A stretch of DNA of 17,588 bases from Deltaproteobacteria bacterium (lineage in GTDB: Bacteria > Desulfobacterota > Desulfobacteria > Desulfobacterales > ETH-SRB1), in contig DAOUSD010000009.1 in assembly GCA_030627405.1 (NCBI GenBank), positions 1 through 17,588 on the forward strand, read 5' to 3'. Under the pieces are notes generated by a model. It saw only the letters and a list, made by a program, of their open reading frames with translations. It was not told the origin of the DNA and made no database searches. Made by a program: the position numbers and the translations under genes. The number at the start of each line of letters is the position of its first letter. Within the stretch, counting starts at the first letter, position 1. Of the stretch, positions 15,268 through 17,588 are shown in pieces.

Positions 15268-16446
15268 TCAATGATCTCTGGCAATAACAATAGAGGCATT
15301 ATTTCCGCCGAAAGCAAGCGATGTGGATACAGCAAAACTACCATTTATTTCTGTTTGCTCTCTAATCGGTTTAACAGGTATATTCTCATCCTGTTGAATA
15401 AAACCTGCGCTGGCAGGTATCCAGCATTCTTTCAGGGCAGAGGCTGTAAATGCTGCTTCCAAACCTCCTGCAGCGCCAAGAGTATGGCCCGTATAACCTT
15501 TTGTTGAAAGAAATTTTATTTTCGGCCCAAAAACTTTTTCAAACACAATTCCTTCAACTTTGTCATTATCATGAGTCGCAGTGCCGTGAGCATTTACAAA
15601 ACATACATCTTGTGGAGTAATATTTGCATCAGCGAGAGATTTGCGCAATGCTGACTCCAGTCCTGAACCGTCAGGACGAGGGGCTGTGAGATGGTAGGCA
15701 TCTGCTGCTGCACCATATCCTGCAAGCCGCAACGCTGACTTTTTACCTCTAAGGCGTAAGAATTTTTCTGTTTCAAGAATCAGAATACCTGCTCCTTCAC
15801 CCAGGTTCAATCCTGAACGGTCTTTATCAAAAGGCCTGCATAAAGATTTGCTTAAAATCCCAAGTGCTCCAAAACCACATAAAGGGACTCTGTTCAATTC
15901 GTCTGCTCCACCGGCAATGGCAATATCGCATACACCGTTTCTTAACCATGACAGAGCTACTCCTATTGCGTCAGCACCGGACGAACAGGCGTTAACTACG
16001 GTGACTGATGGCCCGCTTGCTTTCATTGATTTAGCTACAGCTTCAGCAAGGTTACCCTTTAGAAAGCGGTCAACAGAGGCCATATTTGCCGCTCCTGTAT
16101 TCCGGTATGTTCGGTAAAAGTCAATGTCATTCAACTGGCTTGCCACGCTAGTTCCAAGACATACCCCTGCTTTAATGCCGGAAAAATCCTTTTGCAGGTC
16201 GGCATCCTGTAAAGCTTCTTTTAGTGCAGACATAGCGAGAGACAGGGTGCGCATTTCATTTTTTTGCTCATTAATTTGTTTGTTAATCGGGGGGCTTTTT
16301 ACCTCAAAAACCGGATATGGTAAAGAAGTGTCGAACAAACTAACCGTGCCGGCATTTCTTTTCATCAGGCGAAATGATTTCAGGTGTTCTGCTATATTTC
16401 TTCCAGCGGCAGAGATTCCACCAATTCCTGTAATGAATATTTTCAT
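15268..16446 (-). CDS. Beta-ketoacyl-ACP synthase (FabF-like, catalytically complete)
   Basis: A 392-residue condensing enzyme with the complete ketosynthase triad: C154 (VNACSSGAD), H287 (NAHGTATHDND) and H321 (KGYTGHTLGAAGG). The Gly-rich C-terminal motif FGGNNAS is also present. It catalyses decarboxylative Claisen condensation of malonyl-ACP with an acyl chain. Its start overlaps the stop of the upstream carrier protein gene as ATGA, so carrier protein and ketosynthase are translationally coupled. It was probably co-transcribed with the chain-length-factor-like gene at 2180-3250 before the defence block came between them; the two would be expected to form a heterodimer as in type II polyketide and aryl polyene synthesis. 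The sequence does not distinguish aryl polyene, resorcinol or specialised fatty-acid products. Confidence 0.93.
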   Translation of the reverse strand: MKIFITGIGGISAAGRNIAEHLKSFRLMKRNAGTVSLFDTSLPYPVFEVKSPPINKQINEQKNEMRTLSLAMSALKEALQDADLQKDFSGIKAGVCLGTSVASQLNDIDFYRTYRNTGAANMASVDRFLKGNLAEAVAKSMKASGPSVTVVNACSSGADAIGVALSWLRNGVCDIAIAGGADELNRVPLCGFGALGILSKSLCRPFDKDRSGLNLGEGAGILILETEKFLRLRGKKSALRLAGYGAAADAYHLTAPRPDGSGLESALRKSLADANITPQDVCFVNAHGTATHDNDKVEGIVFEKVFGPKIKFLSTKGYTGHTLGAAGGLEAAFTASALKECWIPASAGFIQQDENIPVKPIREQTEINGSFAVSTSLAFGGNNASIVIARDH

Positions 16447-16724
16447 TTGTCTTTATTTTTATATACGTAATTCGCCAGCGTATCAATTGAATAGAATATT
16501 TTTTGACCTTCCTTCATATCTTTGACTTCTATGCCGAAGTTGCGCTGAAGCAGTACAACAATTTCAACTGCATCCAGAGAATCCAGCCCCAGGCCTTCTC
16601 CAAACAAAATTTCATCATCTTTAATTTCTTCCGGGTTTACGTCTTCTAATGAAAGATTTTCTACCAGGAGCTCTTTTAACTTTTTTCGTATTTCAGGCAA
16701 TTCCATTTCTTTTTGCTCTTCCAT
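16443..16724 (-). CDS. Acyl carrier protein
   Basis: A 93-residue acyl carrier protein with attachment motif GEGLGLDSLDAVEIV, the Ser of DSL being the predicted phosphopantetheine site. The N-terminal ~10 residues are Glu/Lys-rich and the helical pattern is normal for the family. AGGAG lies 6 bases before ATG 16724, supporting the start. It is followed directly by the active ketosynthase through an ATGA overlap. It is presumably the carrier for chain extension, as opposed to the second carrier protein at 1911-2150, which sits with the chain-length-factor-like and HxxxD proteins. Confidence 0.93.
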   Translation of the reverse strand: MEEQKEMELPEIRKKLKELLVENLSLEDVNPEEIKDDEILFGEGLGLDSLDAVEIVVLLQRNFGIEVKDMKEGQKIFYSIDTLANYVYKNKDK

Positions 16725-16730
16725 TGATAT

Positions 16731-16735
16731 CTCCT
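16731..16735 (-). promoter_or_regulatory. Ribosome-binding site of the acyl carrier protein gene
   Basis: AGGAG is positioned 6 bases before ATG 16724. It lies only a few bases downstream of the proposed promoter, which would leave a very short leader. Confidence 0.7.
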
Positions 16736-16744
16736 TATCAGAAA

Positions 16745-16772
16745 TTTACAAACTCAAAAATTAACTTGTCAA
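16745..16772 (-). promoter_or_regulatory. Candidate sigma70-type promoter for ACP-ketosynthase genes
   Basis: On the minus strand TTGACA (16772-16767, a perfect -35) is followed after 16 bases by TGTAAA (16750-16745, 4 of 6 matches to the -10). Transcription would start near 16738, leaving about 14 untranslated bases that just include the AGGAG. The 46-bp palindrome ends two bases upstream of the -35, a place where a repressor or activator site could lie. It is supported by sequence match only. Confidence 0.4.
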
Positions 16773-16774
16773 CA

Positions 16775-16820
16775 ACCTGAGGTGGCTGGCACTTAAATTT
16801 AAGTGCCCGCCACCTCAGGT
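16775..16820. repeat. 46-bp near-perfect palindrome
   Basis: Two 20-base arms (16775-16794 and 16801-16820; ACCTGAGGTGGC... against its complement) pair at 19 of 20 positions around a self-complementary AAATTT centre. On the minus strand the hairpin follows the acyltransferase stop by about 35 bases. It is not followed directly by a T run, so it is an imperfect fit to an intrinsic terminator. It may still end or attenuate transcription, stabilise the upstream mRNA, extrude as a cruciform, or form the core of a small repeat element. Confidence 0.85.
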
Positions 16821-16855
16821 CAATTTCATAATGATTTTGTAAATTTCAGTTTATA

Positions 16856-17588
16856 TTATCCACTCCAGACGTCATGAAACAGGAAACATTGGTATGGATA
16901 CTTTTTAACAAATACTTCAATTATTTCTACGTAATTCTGAACCCACCGATAGAGTTGTTGTTGCTTATTATATTTTCCATCATAGCGTGGATATATTACA
17001 TTGGATACATCAACAATATACTTATGGGCTGAAATCTTATTTGACAGCAAAACCACTACAGGAGATTTAACTGCGGCGGCGACAGCAAAACCGCTGAAAG
17101 GGAACCAGGCCTTTTTACCTAAAAACTTAACGCCAACGGATTTTGCTCCATATCTTCTGTCTCCCATGATGGATACAATATGGCCTTTTTTCAAAACATC
17201 CATTATTTCTACAATACCACCAAGATATTGTTCCGGAGAAATAATTTTTATATCATCCTGTTCTCTGTCAATATTCAGCGAGCTTTGTACCGCTATATTG
17301 TCTTCAGCACGCATAAGAAGATATACTGTTCTTCCTATTTTTTTTAAGGTGGTTAAGGCGATTTGCCAGCTACCTATATGTGATGTTAACAAGATTATTC
17401 CTTGTTTATTATTCCGAAGCAGGTCTATCAACTCATTGTATCCATTAAGTTGAATATCAAATGTCGTATGCCCGGAAACAGACGCATATCTGTCAATAAG
17501 CTGCCTCCCCTGACTAATGAACAGACGGTAAACATGCAATAGCCTTATTAAATAACCGCAATCGGGAAATCTTTTATTTATATATGAC
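16856..17588 (-). CDS. LpxL/HtrB-family acyltransferase, C-terminal part (5' end beyond window)
   Basis: The minus-strand frame is open to the right window edge. The apparent start at 17539 is only an internal TTG, and the residues upstream (RFPDCGYLIRL, then HVYRLF) read as part of the same protein, so the true start is outside. About 243 residues are visible. They match the lysophospholipid/lipid A acyltransferase family: SHIGSWQIA holds the catalytic His of the usual HxGxWE region, with Gln where Glu is more common. GDRRYG, VKFLGKKAWFPFSGFAVAAA and VVVLLS form the conserved core. Members acylate lipid A, ornithine lipids or aryl-polyene lipids at the inner membrane. In this cluster it probably attaches an acyl chain to the lipid anchor. 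The membrane anchor expected at the N-terminus is not in the window. Confidence 0.8.
   Translation of the reverse strand, partial: SYINKRFPDCGYLIRLLHVYRLFISQGRQLIDRYASVSGHTTFDIQLNGYNELIDLLRNNKQGIILLTSHIGSWQIALTTLKKIGRTVYLLMRAEDNIAVQSSLNIDREQDDIKIISPEQYLGGIVEIMDVLKKGHIVSIMGDRRYGAKSVGVKFLGKKAWFPFSGFAVAAAVKSPVVVLLSNKISAHKYIVDVSNVIYPRYDGKYNKQQQLYRWVQNYVEIIEVFVKKYPYQCFLFHDVWSG

Larger units (their letters stand above)
16741..16847 (-). repeat. 107-bp element with terminal inverted repeats around a palindrome
   Basis: The ends are GAAATTTACAAA (16741-16752) and its perfect reverse complement (16836-16847). The match extends to 15 of 16 bases if one mismatch is allowed. In the middle lies the 46-bp palindrome listed separately. 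A compact intergenic element with terminal inverted repeats and an internal palindrome resembles a MITE or a REP-like repeat, but I see no clear target-site duplication and only one copy in the window. Strand is nominal. Confidence 0.5.

Noticed and set aside
16775..16820. Calling the palindrome a normal intrinsic terminator
   Set aside because: On the minus strand it is followed by TGTTGACAAG rather than a T run, and its near-complete symmetry and flanking inverted repeats suggest other roles.
1..17588. CRISPR arrays, tRNA or rRNA genes
   Set aside because: No regularly spaced direct repeats and no recognisable RNA gene sequences were seen on either strand.

Overview
Every supported gene in this window lies on the minus strand, so the biological reading order is from base 17588 down to base 1. 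The sequence is bacterial. Moderate to low GC, a lipid/polyketide-type cluster with B12-radical-SAM-like and LpxL-like relatives, and a large defence operon suggest an environmental Gram-negative such as a Desulfobacterota (delta-proteobacterial) lineage. That placement is an inference from gene content; no marker gene is present.

Layout in transcription order: (1) 17588-15268 is the first part of a type II fatty-acid/polyketide-like (aryl-polyene-like) cluster: an LpxL/HtrB-family acyltransferase cut by the window edge, a 131-bp intergenic region with a 46-bp palindrome, nested inverted repeats and a candidate promoter, an acyl carrier protein, and a ketosynthase with a full Cys-His-His triad. 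(2) 15215-3977 is a tight five-gene block: SNF2-type helicase with a C-terminal DUF3883/PD-(D/E)XK-like domain, HD-domain phosphohydrolase, small YwgA-like protein, DUF1156 adenine-specific DNA methyltransferase, and DUF499 ATPase. (3) 3976-3261 is scar-like: an unassigned reading frame, the frameshifted C-terminal tail of a probable B12-binding radical SAM protein, and a 55-codon stub of a family 2 glycosyltransferase. (4) 3250-1 resumes the lipid/polyketide cluster: a ketosynthase-fold protein lacking all three catalytic residues (chain-length-factor-like), a second acyl carrier protein, an HxxxD condensation/acyltransferase, and the start of an FAD-dependent oxidoreductase cut by the window edge.

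The five-gene block looks like an anti-phage system of the predicted helicase-methylase-ATPase kind (I recall the label Hma; the name is from memory). Here an HD phosphohydrolase and a YwgA-like protein sit between helicase and methylase, joined by stop/start overlaps. A reasonable model is that the methyltransferase marks host DNA, the helicase (possibly carrying its own nuclease domain) and the DUF499 ATPase act on unmarked DNA, and the HD enzyme hydrolyses (d)NTPs or another phosphorylated signal under control of its small partner. The block appears to have landed inside, and partly replaced, the lipid/polyketide cluster. The methyltransferase gene is itself a mosaic: its central ~1.5 kb, which should hold target recognition, is far more AT-rich than both ends, as expected from exchange with a divergent homologue.
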